25,097 nucleotides of DNA from DATKDF01 sp035512795 (GTDB lineage Bacteria > Acidobacteriota > Vicinamibacteria > Vicinamibacterales > SCN-69-37), in the NCBI GenBank assembly GCA_035512795.1, contig DATKDF010000125.1:1-25097 (forward strand). Direction: 5' to 3'. The first letter of the stretch is position 1. The number at the start of each line of letters is the position of its first letter. The translations under genes and the position numbers were made by a program. A model generated the notes under the pieces. That model ran no database searches. It was not told where the DNA came from and worked only from the letters and a program-made list of their open reading frames with translations. Shown one piece after another: positions 8,464 through 16,419 of the stretch.

Positions 8464-11205
8464 CTATCGCACTCGTTCGGCCCTCAGGATGGCGATGGGC
8501 GGCGTGAGACGCTGCTCCTGCACCGGCTGCTGCTGAATGGCCCGTACCACCTCGAGCCCATGGACCACGCGTCCGAACGCGGCCGCGCCCTGGCCATCGT
8601 CGAATCGCAGGCCCTCGAAGTCGAGCGACGGCTGATCGTCGAGCAGGATGAAGAAGTCCGACGTGGCCGAATCGGGCGCGCCCCGCGCCATCGACACGGT
8701 GCCGGCGACGTGCCGCAGGCCCGTGTCGCGTGTGCGCTCGATCATGATCGGCGGCCATGACTCGGCCCGGCGCGCCGGATCGATCCCGCCCTGGATCAGT
8801 TCCATCATCGGACGGTTCGGCAGGCTCGGCGTGTAGTTGTCGGATCTGGTCGCTCGATGGAAGCGCCCGTTGGTGTAGAGGCCCGCCTCGACGTACCGCA
8901 GGAAGTTCGTCGACGTCAGCGGCGCGCGCTCGAGGTTGACCGCAACATCGATTTCGCCGAGTGACGTCTCGACGTGCACGAGCGCCTCGGCGGCCCGCAG
9001 GTCACGCCGGGGATGCTGCGGGGCGGCCGTCACGCGCTTGACGACCTCCCCGTCGCGGACGACCAGCCGTACGTCGTGGAGCGCCTCGAGGTCCTCGTCC
9101 GGCCGTCCCGCGACGACGATGATGTCGGCTAGCTTGCCCGGTTCGAGCGTGCCGAGATCGGCCTCGAGCCCGAGCGCCCGTGCGCCGTTCCGGGTAGCAC
9201 AGACGAGCAGCTCGGCCGGCGTGAAGCCGGCGTCGAGGAGCACGCGCATCTCATTCACCGGCATCTCACTGCCGCGCTGGTATGGATGATCCGTGCCGAT
9301 GGCCACGACGCCGCCTCGCTCGTGAACGCGCCGCAGGGTGCCGGCGACGACGCGCCCACGGGCGGCGCCCCAGATGTTGGCCGTCGACGTGAAGATCATG
9401 CCGGCGTCCACCGCGCGCTGGATGAGGTCATCGGGGACCGGGTGAATGGGCGTATGCGCCAGCACATCGATGCCGGCCACGAGCGCGGCCTCCAGCTCGC
9501 CGGGGTTCGACACGTGCGCGCGCACACGGACCCCGCGCTCGTGCGCGGCACGCACGATGGCTGCCAGTTCGTCGGGCGACAGCGTCGGCCAGCCCGTGTC
9601 ACGGTAGTCGGTCTGGAAGCCCGTTTCAATCGCGACCTTGACGAGATCCACACCCTCGTTCTCGATCAGCCGGACGACCGTGGCATAGGCGTCGTCGGCG
9701 CCGCGCACCTCCCAGGTGATGAGTCCCGCATCGGCCTCACGACGGGTCCCGGGGTAGCCGCCGGGAACGGTCAGCATGGGACCGGCCATGAAGAGGCGCG
9801 GCGGATGCGGAACGGTGGACGCGAGCGCGCGTGCGGCGCGCGTCATGTATCGCACCGATCCGGTATCCACCATCGTCGTCACGCCGGCCTGGATCCAGGG
9901 CGTCACGATGTCCTGGCCGCGCGCGAACCGCTGAGTCAGGGTCGGAAAGAGATGGACGTGGCTGTCGATGACGCCCGGCATGATTGTGCCGCCAGCGGCG
10001 TCGAGACGAAGGGCGCCGCGGGGAATCTCGACCTCCCCCACCCGGCCGACGGCTGCAATGCGATTCCCCGCGACCACCACGACGCCCCGATCGACGACGG
10101 GGCCGCCGGTGCCATCCACAATCCGGCCGTTGACGATGGCGAGAGCGGCGCTGACCGCGACGCCAGGTGTGCGAAGCCCGGACGACTGTGGCGCCGGCGC
10201 GGCAGTCCGGCAGGCCCGCGCCGGGTCGGGATCCGTTCCGGACGCCGCAACCATCGCGCCCGGAAACGTCGCGAGCATCGCGCCGGCGCAGGCCGGTCCG
10301 CCGGCCACGCCGACGGCTGTTGCCAGCGCATCGGCGGTCGCGGCGGTCGCGGCCAGGACGTGCACGGTCACGTCGTGTGTGAGGCCGATGCCGCTCGCCG
10401 GGTCGACGACGTGCGAGTACCGGACGCCGTCGATGTCCACAAACTGCGCGGCGCGGCCGGACGTGGCAAGCGCCGCCTCCACGAGCGCAGCCGCGCGCGC
10501 GGCAAACGGACCGGTCGCGCCAGGCACGTCCACGCGCCAGCCCGGGCGCCCCGGCGGCGCGGCGCCAGCCAGAATATCGCCACCGGCTTCGAGGAGCGCC
10601 TGCGTCACGCCATGCGCGCGAAGTGCAGCCAGCGCCTCGTCCAGCACGAATCCCTTGGCGACCCCGCCGAGGTCGAGCCGCATCCCGGTCGCCGCCAGCC
10701 GGACGGCCCGCCGGCGCGGATCGAGTTCGACGAGTTGCCAGCCGACACGCGCGCGCGCGTCGGCCATGGCATCCGACGCGGGCAGCCGGCCGCTCTGCCG
10801 CGCCTCCCGCCACAACCGGACGAACGGTCCCATCGTGGGGTCGAACGCGCCATCGGTCGCGCGCGCCATGTCCCGGGCCTTGTCGAGAACCGCAAAGAGA
10901 TCTGCGGAGACGGCAACCCACTGCTTCGCGGTTGTCGACAAGCGGTTCAGTTCGCTGTCAGGACGGTAGTCGCTCAGCGCACGGTCGAGCGCGGCCACCC
11001 GGGCAAACGCCGCGCTGGCCGCCGCACGCGCGGTTCGTGCGTCGCCGGCATGGAACACCAGTCGCACGGGCACGCCCATGTGCACTTCACTGAACTCCCA
11101 GCGGGGGGCGTCCTGGCGGGTGGTCGCGTGGCCTTGTGCGAAGAGGACGCCCACAACGAGCGCGGGCACCGATGCCGTGGCTGCGCGGATCGAGCGTCGT
11201 CCCAT
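8464..11205 (-). CDS. Exported three-domain fusion: ApbE-like flavin transferase, amidohydrolase, cyclophilin
   Basis: A 913-residue uninterrupted frame. Residues 1 to about 28 look like a signal peptide (RR, hydrophobic run, then AQGHA). Residues about 36-320 match ApbE, FAD:protein FMN transferase: ATDGAFDPTMGP, LDLGGVAKGF (178-186), EAGGD (206-210), YSHVVDPASG (263-272). Residues about 354-725 are a metal amidohydrolase with HVH (416-418), Lys523, His564, His584 and Asp639 in GTDH. Residues about 740-913 are a cyclophilin-type prolyl isomerase with FHR (782-784), IQGG (804-807) and SDFFI (849-853). All three look catalytically intact. ApbE attaches FMN to exported proteins, but no FMN-binding target is in the window. 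The ATG at 11205 has a GGAG 8 bases upstream and starts the signal peptide, so a longer start is rejected. The gene is divergent from the SUMF1-like gene. The substrate of the amidohydrolase is unknown. Confidence 0.88.
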   Translation of the reverse strand: MGRRSIRAATASVPALVVGVLFAQGHATTRQDAPRWEFSEVHMGVPVRLVFHAGDARTARAAASAAFARVAALDRALSDYRPDSELNRLSTTAKQWVAVSADLFAVLDKARDMARATDGAFDPTMGPFVRLWREARQSGRLPASDAMADARARVGWQLVELDPRRRAVRLAATGMRLDLGGVAKGFVLDEALAALRAHGVTQALLEAGGDILAGAAPPGRPGWRVDVPGATGPFAARAAALVEAALATSGRAAQFVDIDGVRYSHVVDPASGIGLTHDVTVHVLAATAATADALATAVGVAGGPACAGAMLATFPGAMVAASGTDPDPARACRTAAPAPQSSGLRTPGVAVSAALAIVNGRIVDGTGGPVVDRGVVVVAGNRIAAVGRVGEVEIPRGALRLDAAGGTIMPGVIDSHVHLFPTLTQRFARGQDIVTPWIQAGVTTMVDTGSVRYMTRAARALASTVPHPPRLFMAGPMLTVPGGYPGTRREADAGLITWEVRGADDAYATVVRLIENEGVDLVKVAIETGFQTDYRDTGWPTLSPDELAAIVRAAHERGVRVRAHVSNPGELEAALVAGIDVLAHTPIHPVPDDLIQRAVDAGMIFTSTANIWGAARGRVVAGTLRRVHERGGVVAIGTDHPYQRGSEMPVNEMRVLLDAGFTPAELLVCATRNGARALGLEADLGTLEPGKLADIIVVAGRPDEDLEALHDVRLVVRDGEVVKRVTAAPQHPRRDLRAAEALVHVETSLGEIDVAVNLERAPLTSTNFLRYVEAGLYTNGRFHRATRSDNYTPSLPNRPMMELIQGGIDPARRAESWPPIMIERTRDTGLRHVAGTVSMARGAPDSATSDFFILLDDQPSLDFEGLRFDDGQGAAAFGRVVHGLEVVRAIQQQPVQEQRLTPPIAILRAERVR

Positions 11206-11231
11206 AAGATGCGCTCCGTGCGGGTATCTTA
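11205..11231. promoter_or_regulatory. Inverted repeat in the divergent intergenic region
   Basis: TAAGAT at 11205-11210 and ATCTTA at 11226-11231 form a 6-bp inverted repeat with a 15-base spacer, centres about 21 bases (two helical turns) apart. It lies between the divergent starts at 11205 and 11319. Each arm also resembles a -10 hexamer on its own strand. No matching -35 was found, so this is a candidate operator or promoter element only. The rest of the 113-base gap holds nothing recognisable. Confidence 0.25.
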
Positions 11232-11318
11232 GCGCCGATGCAGCCCGTCTCCGGGAGGCCGGCACCAGCGGCGACGGATTCACGCGTGCCGTTCCCCCCA
11301 GCCCCAAAACGATCAAAG

Positions 11319-12152
11319 ATGACGCCGATGTCACGGTTACCCGGGTTCCGGCTCGTCGCCGGCTGCGTCGTGCTTGGCCTCGCCGGCGCCGTACCTGCCG
11401 GTGCGCGCCAGGCCGCCGCGCCCGCGGCAGGCTACCGGGAGTCGATCGCCGGCACGCTCGTCGCGTTCGAGATGGTCCGGGTGTCGGCCGGCAGCGCGAT
11501 CGTCGACACCGGCGCGGGCCCGCGCACGGTCGACGTCCCGGCCTTCCACATCGGCCGGACGGAAGTCACCTGGGATCTCTACGACGTGTTCGCCCTCGGC
11601 CTCGACCAGCCCCGCGAGGGCGATGCCACGGCGCGCCCGTCGAACCCGTACGGCGCGCCGGACCGGGGCTGGGGCCACACCGGCTTTCCGGTGATGAGCG
11701 TGACGCGGGACGCGGCTGACGCGTTCTGCGCCTGGCTGTCCGCGACGACGGGCCGGGCGTATCGCCTGCCCACCGAGGCCGAATGGAGCCGCGCCGCCGC
11801 ACTCGCGTCGGGTGGCGGTCTCGACGCCGGGCGGCTCGACGCCATCGCGTGGTGGCAAGGCAACGCGGCGGGCCGGACGCACGACGTGTCGTCCCGGCAA
11901 CCCGACGCGCTCGGCCTCTTCGATCTGTTCGGCAACGTCGCCGAGTGGGTGACGACCGACACCGACGAACGCGTCACGCGCGGCGGCTCGTTCCGCGATC
12001 CGGCCGATCGGGTCGGGCCGCACGCGCGCGCCGTGCAGCATCCGTCCTGGAACGAATCCGACCCGCAACTGCCGAAGAGCCGCTGGTGGCTGTCCGACGC
12101 GCCGTTTGTCGGCGTCCGTCTGGCGCTCACGGCCGAAGGAGAAGAGCGATGA
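11319..12152 (+). CDS. Exported SUMF1/FGE-fold protein lacking the catalytic cysteines
   Basis: A 277-residue protein with a Sec-type signal peptide (residues 1 to about 30, hydrophobic core LVAGCVVLGLAGAVPAGA) and one sulfatase-modifying-factor (C-type-lectin-like) domain. Motifs are EVTWDLYD (82-89), RLPTEAEW (149-156), LFGNVAEWV (203-211), RGGSF (221-225) and the ending GVRLAL. True formylglycine-generating enzymes use a C-terminal cysteine pair. Here that region has none, and the only cysteine of the mature protein is Cys137. A structural or ligand-binding role is therefore more likely than sulfatase activation, and no sulfatase is in the window. The ATG at 11319 is preferred because it opens the signal peptide; ATG 11328 is an alternative, and neither has a clear Shine-Dalgarno. 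It is coupled to the next gene by ATGA. Confidence 0.82.
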   Translation: MTPMSRLPGFRLVAGCVVLGLAGAVPAGARQAAAPAAGYRESIAGTLVAFEMVRVSAGSAIVDTGAGPRTVDVPAFHIGRTEVTWDLYDVFALGLDQPREGDATARPSNPYGAPDRGWGHTGFPVMSVTRDAADAFCAWLSATTGRAYRLPTEAEWSRAAALASGGGLDAGRLDAIAWWQGNAAGRTHDVSSRQPDALGLFDLFGNVAEWVTTDTDERVTRGGSFRDPADRVGPHARAVQHPSWNESDPQLPKSRWWLSDAPFVGVRLALTAEGEER

Positions 12153-13453
12153 CCATCCCAGACACCGATCCCGTTTCCCGCCGTGCGTTTCTCGGCACGA
12201 CGGCCGCGGCCGCCGCGGCCCTGGCGATGCCCGGCGGCCTGTTCGCCCAGGGGTCCGACCGCCTCCGCCTTGGCCTCGTGGGCTGCGGCGGCCGCGGCAC
12301 GGGCGCCGCGCGCGACGCGCTTCGCGCGTCACCGGGCGTTGAACTGGTGGCCATGGGCGACCTGCTGCCCGAACGGCTTGCTCAGAGCCGCGGCGAGCTG
12401 GCGAAAGCGGCGGCCGAGAATGCGGACATCGCCGCCGGGTACCGCGTCACCGACGACCGGTGTTTCACCGGCTTTGATGCGTACGCACGCGTGCTCGCGA
12501 GCGACATCGACCTGGTGATCCTCGCGACGCCGCCGGGCTTCCGCCCGGCTCACCTGGCCGCCGCAGTGGCCGCCGGCAAGCACATCTTCGCGGAGAAGCC
12601 CGTGGCGGTCGATCCGGCCGGCGTCCGTTCGGTGCTCGAGACCTACGAACGGGCGCGCCAGCGGGGGCTCGGCATCGGCGTCGGCACGCAGCGCCGACAC
12701 GAAGCGCCGTACCTCGAGACGATCCGGCGCATCCACGACGGCGCGATCGGCGACGTGCTGACCGGACAGGTCTTCTGGAACCAGGGCGGTCTGTGGAGCC
12801 GCGAACACCGCGAGGGCTGGAGCGACGGCGAGTGGCAGATTCGCAACTGGCTCTACTTCGCCTGGCTCTCGGGCGACCACATCGTCGAGCAGCACGTGCA
12901 CAACATCGACGTGGCCAACTGGGTGCTGGGCGCCCATCCGGTCCGTGCGGTGGGCGTCGGCGGCCGGCAGTCGCGCGTGGAACCACGCTACGGCCACATC
13001 TACGACCACTTCGCCGTGGATTTCGAGTACGCCAGTGGCGCGCGCGTGGTCAGCATGTGCCGGCAGATCCAGGGCACCCGCAGCCGCATCGGCGAGCACT
13101 TCATTGGCACACGCGGCCGCTCGAATGCCGCCGGGTCGATCGCGGGCGCGTCGGCCTGGACGTTCGAAGCGGCCACACGGCCCGTGCCGTCGATGGTGCA
13201 GGAACACACCGACCTCGTCGCCAGCATCCGCGCCGGCGCACCGATCAACGAGCTGAAGCAGATCGCTGAAAGCACGCTGACGGCGATCATGGGACGCGAA
13301 GCGGCTTACACGGGACAGGAGCTGACCTGGGACGAGGTCCTCAACGCCGACCAGGCCCTGGCGCCACCCGACGTCGGATTCGTCCCGATGGACGTGCCGC
13401 CGGTCGCGATGCCGGGCCGGACGAAACTGACCCGCACGTGGAACGAGGGGTAG
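12149..13453 (+). CDS. TAT-exported Gfo/Idh/MocA family oxidoreductase
   Basis: A 434-residue protein with a twin-arginine signal (SRRAFLG at residues 10-16, then an alanine-rich core). A Rossmann domain follows, with GLVGCGGRGTG (42-52) for NAD(P), and the family hallmark AEKP (148-151). The C-terminal domain begins near residue 180, and EQHVHNID (247-254) lies where the catalytic Asp/Glu and His usually sit. Members oxidise or epimerise sugars, cyclitols and glycosides. TAT export implies it folds with its cofactor in the cytoplasm and works in the periplasm. The ATG has AAGGAG at 12136-12141, 7 bases upstream, inside the SUMF1-like gene, which settles the start. The following isomerase-like gene begins 2 bases after its stop, suggesting consecutive steps on one sugar. 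The substrate is unknown. Confidence 0.88.
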   Translation: MTIPDTDPVSRRAFLGTTAAAAAALAMPGGLFAQGSDRLRLGLVGCGGRGTGAARDALRASPGVELVAMGDLLPERLAQSRGELAKAAAENADIAAGYRVTDDRCFTGFDAYARVLASDIDLVILATPPGFRPAHLAAAVAAGKHIFAEKPVAVDPAGVRSVLETYERARQRGLGIGVGTQRRHEAPYLETIRRIHDGAIGDVLTGQVFWNQGGLWSREHREGWSDGEWQIRNWLYFAWLSGDHIVEQHVHNIDVANWVLGAHPVRAVGVGGRQSRVEPRYGHIYDHFAVDFEYASGARVVSMCRQIQGTRSRIGEHFIGTRGRSNAAGSIAGASAWTFEAATRPVPSMVQEHTDLVASIRAGAPINELKQIAESTLTAIMGREAAYTGQELTWDEVLNADQALAPPDVGFVPMDVPPVAMPGRTKLTRTWNEG

Positions 13454-13455
13454 CC

Positions 13456-14394
13456 ATGCGTACTGATCGACGCACGTTCGTCCGATCGGCGCTCGCGGCC
13501 GGCGCGGCGGCCGCCGCCTGGCCCCTCCCCGGCCTGCCGGTCTCGTCGGTGGGTCATGCCAGCGCGCGCCAGGCCCGCCGGTTCAAGCTGGCGTACGCGC
13601 CGCATTTCGGCATGTTCCGCCAGCATGCGGGCCAGGACCTGGTCGCAGAGCTCGAGTTCATGGCGGCTGAAGGCTTCACGGCGCTCGAGGACAACGGCCT
13701 GCGCGAGCGGCCGGTGGAGGTCCAGGAACAGATCGGCCGCACGCTCGCCCGGCTCAACATGCGCATGGGCGTGTTCGTCGGGCACGCGATCAACTGGACC
13801 GAGGCCACGCTCACGTCGAGCGACGTGGCCCGGCGCGACGGCTTCGTGGAGCAGATTCGTGCCTCGGTCGACGTCGCCCGGCGCGTGGGCGCGACCTGGA
13901 TGACCGTGGTCCCCGGACACGTCGACCGGCGCCCGCACCTCGACTACCAGACGGCCAACGTCGTCGAGGCCTTGAAGCGCGCGGCGGCCGTCCTCGAACC
14001 GCACGGCGTGGTGATGGTGCTCGAGCCGCTCAACACGTTGCGCAACCACCCCGGCATGTTCCTGACGACGACCCCGCAGGCGTACCTCATCTGCAAGGCC
14101 GTGGCGAGCCCGTCATGCAAGATCCTCTACGACGTCTATCACCAGCAGATCACGGAGGGCAATCTCCTGCCGAACATCGACGCGGCATGGGATGAGATTG
14201 CCTACTTCCAGGTGGGGGACAACCCGGGGCGGAACGAGCCGGGCACCGGGGAGATCAACTACCGCAACGTGTTCCGGCACATTCACGGCAAGGGCTACGC
14301 GGGCATCGTCGGCATGGAACACGGCAACTCGCAGCGGGGACGCGAGGGCGAGCGGGCCGTGATTGAGGCGTACGTGGCGGCCGATGGCTTCTGA
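13456..14394 (+). CDS. TAT-exported hydroxypyruvate isomerase-like TIM-barrel protein
   Basis: A 312-residue protein. Its N-terminus is a twin-arginine signal (DRRTFVRSAL, then an Ala-rich core). The rest is an AP-endonuclease-type-2/xylose-isomerase-like barrel most like hydroxypyruvate isomerase. Glu190 (VLEPLN), Asp226 (LYDVYH), Gln252 (FQVGD) and Glu288 (GMEHG) are spaced like the metal-ligand set of that family, so it is probably an active metal-dependent keto/aldose isomerase or epimerase. GAGGGG at 13445-13450 sits 5 bases before the ATG; a start at 13438 would precede the TAT signal and is rejected. With the upstream oxidoreductase it likely forms a periplasmic sugar pathway. True hydroxypyruvate isomerase activity is not implied. 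Confidence 0.85.
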   Translation: MRTDRRTFVRSALAAGAAAAAWPLPGLPVSSVGHASARQARRFKLAYAPHFGMFRQHAGQDLVAELEFMAAEGFTALEDNGLRERPVEVQEQIGRTLARLNMRMGVFVGHAINWTEATLTSSDVARRDGFVEQIRASVDVARRVGATWMTVVPGHVDRRPHLDYQTANVVEALKRAAAVLEPHGVVMVLEPLNTLRNHPGMFLTTTPQAYLICKAVASPSCKILYDVYHQQITEGNLLPNIDAAWDEIAYFQVGDNPGRNEPGTGEINYRNVFRHIHGKGYAGIVGMEHGNSQRGREGERAVIEAYVAADGF

Positions 14395-14401
14395 CGCGCG
14401 A

Positions 14402-15865
14402 TTACGGGAACCAGCCGGCCACTTCGGGCTTGATCACCTTGCCCATGGCGTTTCGCGGCAGGGCGTCGACGGTGCGGACTGTCCGGGGGTGCTTGTAGGG
14501 CGCGAGCCGGTCGGCCAGCCATGCCTTGAACGCCTCGGCCGGCAGTTCCGCACCTGACCGCAGTTCCACGGCCGCGCACACCCGCTGTCCCCACTCCACA
14601 TCGCCAATCCCGACGACGGCGCAGTCCTGGATGGCCGGATGCTCGCGCAGTGCGTCCTCGACCTCGAGCGCCGAGACCTTGAAGCCGCCGGTCTTCAGGA
14701 TGTCGACGTTCGTGCGGCCGAGCAGACGGTAGGCGCCGCGCTCGACGACAGCCGTGTCACCGGTGCGGAACCAGCCGTCGCGAAACGCGTCGGCCGTCGC
14801 CTCGGCGCGTTGCCAGTACTCCCGGAACACGGTCGGCCCCTTCACCTCGACCTCGCCGGCCTGCCCCTCGCCGGCCGGCTCTCCGCGGTCGTCGACGACC
14901 CGCACCGACACGCCCGGCAGCGGCTGGCCGACACAGCCCGGTCGCCGCTCACCGTCGAGCGGGTTGGCCAGCGCCATGCCGATCTCCGTCATGCCGTACC
15001 GCTCGAGCAGCGTGTGGCCCGTGATGGCGCGCCATCGATCGAGTGTCGCGCGCGGCAGGGCTGCCGAGCCGGACATCATGAGCCGGGCCCGCCCGGCGCC
15101 GGCCGATCGGCCGGCTTGCCGATCGGGCTCGGCCTCCCAGTGCTGAATGAGGTGATGGTAGATCGTCGGCACCGCCGTGAAGACCGTGATCTCGCCCGAC
15201 GCGAGCCGGTCCCAGGTCTGCAGCGGATCGAATCGCGGCGGCATCTCGCACGTCGCGCCCGCACGGAGGGCCGAACAGACGACGTTGATGAGGCCGTGAA
15301 CGTGATGGAGCGGCAGGACGAGCAGCGTGCGATCGCGGCCGGTCCACCGCCACGCCTCGATGAGCGACCGCACCTGCGCGTCGAGATTCGCGTGCGTCGT
15401 CACGACGCCCTTGGCGCGCCCGGTGGTGCCGCTCGTGTAGAGCATCAGCGCGCGGCGATCGGGCGCGACGACCGGGGTGGGGCCGACCGCCACGTCGGCG
15501 TCGAACTCGGATGGCGCCACCACTCGCGCGTCCATCGCCGCAGCCGTCACCGCGACGCGATCGACCAACGCCGGGTCGGCGACAATCGTGGTCACGCCCG
15601 CGTCGCGGAGCACGTAGTCGAGTTCGGCCGTTGGGTGCGAGAGCGCAAGCGGCACGGCCACGCCACCGGCCGTCCAGGTCCCGACGAGCGACGCCACGAA
15701 CCCGCGCCCCGGCGGCACGAGGATGCCGACGCGAGCTTCGGCCAGATCGGCCTGGCCGCCGAGCAGGTGCGACGAGGCGCGCCCGACGAGCGCGTCGAGG
15801 GCGTCGGCCACCAGCGCGCCCGCAGCGTCGAGGATGGAAGCGGGCATGAATTCAATGGACGCCAT
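14402..15865 (-). CDS. matB: Malonyl-CoA synthetase (MatB/ACSF3-like acyl-CoA synthetase)
   Basis: A 487-residue ANL-superfamily enzyme converting a dicarboxylic acid such as malonate (or methylmalonate), ATP and CoA into the CoA thioester. Motifs are YTSGTTGRAKG (143-153), LPLHHVHGL (184-192), ERYGMTEIGMALANPL (288-303), the hinge GRTNVDILKTGGFKVSALE (383-401) and catalytic Lys476 in NAMGKV. The HVHGL, TEIGMAL.NPL and KTGGFKVSALEVE signatures are those of malonyl-CoA synthetases rather than acetyl- or fatty-acyl-CoA ligases. The ATG at 15865 overlaps the yqgE stop by 14 bases; a second ATG at 15847 would avoid the overlap but has no better ribosome binding site. It is last in the queG-yqgE-matB run and tail to tail with the isomerase gene, 7 bases apart. 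No malonate transporter or decarboxylase is nearby. Confidence 0.82.
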   Translation of the reverse strand: MASIEFMPASILDAAGALVADALDALVGRASSHLLGGQADLAEARVGILVPPGRGFVASLVGTWTAGGVAVPLALSHPTAELDYVLRDAGVTTIVADPALVDRVAVTAAAMDARVVAPSEFDADVAVGPTPVVAPDRRALMLYTSGTTGRAKGVVTTHANLDAQVRSLIEAWRWTGRDRTLLVLPLHHVHGLINVVCSALRAGATCEMPPRFDPLQTWDRLASGEITVFTAVPTIYHHLIQHWEAEPDRQAGRSAGAGRARLMMSGSAALPRATLDRWRAITGHTLLERYGMTEIGMALANPLDGERRPGCVGQPLPGVSVRVVDDRGEPAGEGQAGEVEVKGPTVFREYWQRAEATADAFRDGWFRTGDTAVVERGAYRLLGRTNVDILKTGGFKVSALEVEDALREHPAIQDCAVVGIGDVEWGQRVCAAVELRSGAELPAEAFKAWLADRLAPYKHPRTVRTVDALPRNAMGKVIKPEVAGWFP

Positions 15866-16397
15866 GCCCCATTTGCAGCATGTGCGGATCGGCGCCGAGA
15901 CGACGGATGGCCATTTCCCACGCAGCGGCCGACGGGATCTCGAAGATGAGGTCGAGTTCGACGGGCATCATCAACCAGGCGGACTGCTCGAGCTCGGCAT
16001 CGAGCTGGCCCGGTCCCCAGCCGGCGTACCCGGCCAGCACGACGGTGCGTCGCGGCTGGGGCCGGGTCGTCAGGACGCGGCGCAGGAGCGTCGGCGACGC
16101 CGACAGGTACAGGCCGGCGCCAATCGGCCGGCTGTCAACCGCCTCGGGTGGCTGGGACGTGAGAATCCACCCGCGTTCGGGTTCGACGGGCCCGCCGAGG
16201 AGCAGGGGCATGTCATTGGCCGGACCGATCTCCGGCTCGAGCTGAACGGCCTCCGAGGCCAGGAGCTCCGACGGCCGGTTGACGACCAGGCCGAACGCCC
16301 CTTCTGCCGCGTGTTCGCAGAGCAGCACGACGGACCTCGCAAAATTCGGGTCGGTCAACTGCGGCATCGAGAGCAGAAGCGTCGGGGCCAGCCCCAT
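15852..16397 (-). CDS. yqgE: YqgE/AlgH family protein (UPF0301)
   Basis: A 181-residue protein of the YqgE/AlgH family, full length. Typical segments are LLSMPQLTDPNFARSVVLLC (residues 9-28), the conserved FGLVVNRP (35-42), LLLGGPVEP and VLAGYAGWGPGQLDAE near residue 120. It is cytoplasmic and widespread in diderm bacteria, with no settled biochemical function; a link to alginate regulation in Pseudomonas gave the AlgH name. It lies 22 bases downstream of queG and overlaps the matB start by 14 bases, so the three genes are probably co-transcribed. Confidence 0.9.
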   Translation of the reverse strand: MGLAPTLLLSMPQLTDPNFARSVVLLCEHAAEGAFGLVVNRPSELLASEAVQLEPEIGPANDMPLLLGGPVEPERGWILTSQPPEAVDSRPIGAGLYLSASPTLLRRVLTTRPQPRRTVVLAGYAGWGPGQLDAELEQSAWLMMPVELDLIFEIPSAAAWEMAIRRLGADPHMLQMGHGVH

Positions 16398-16419
16398 GCG
16401 GTGATTCTACCAAGGAGCT

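Noticed and set aside
8464..11205. The triple fusion as an artefact of a missed stop or frameshift
   Set aside because: The frame is continuous through both linkers, the downstream domains lack their own signal peptides, and no start with a ribosome binding site is evident at the domain borders.
9286..11232. 648-codon plus-strand open frame
   Set aside because: It is antisense to the ApbE-amidohydrolase-cyclophilin gene, gives an Arg/His/Gly-rich sequence without motifs, and is explained by high GC third positions on the other strand.
11319..12152. True formylglycine-generating enzyme (sulfatase activator)
   Set aside because: No cysteine in the C-terminal catalytic region and no sulfatase gene in the window.
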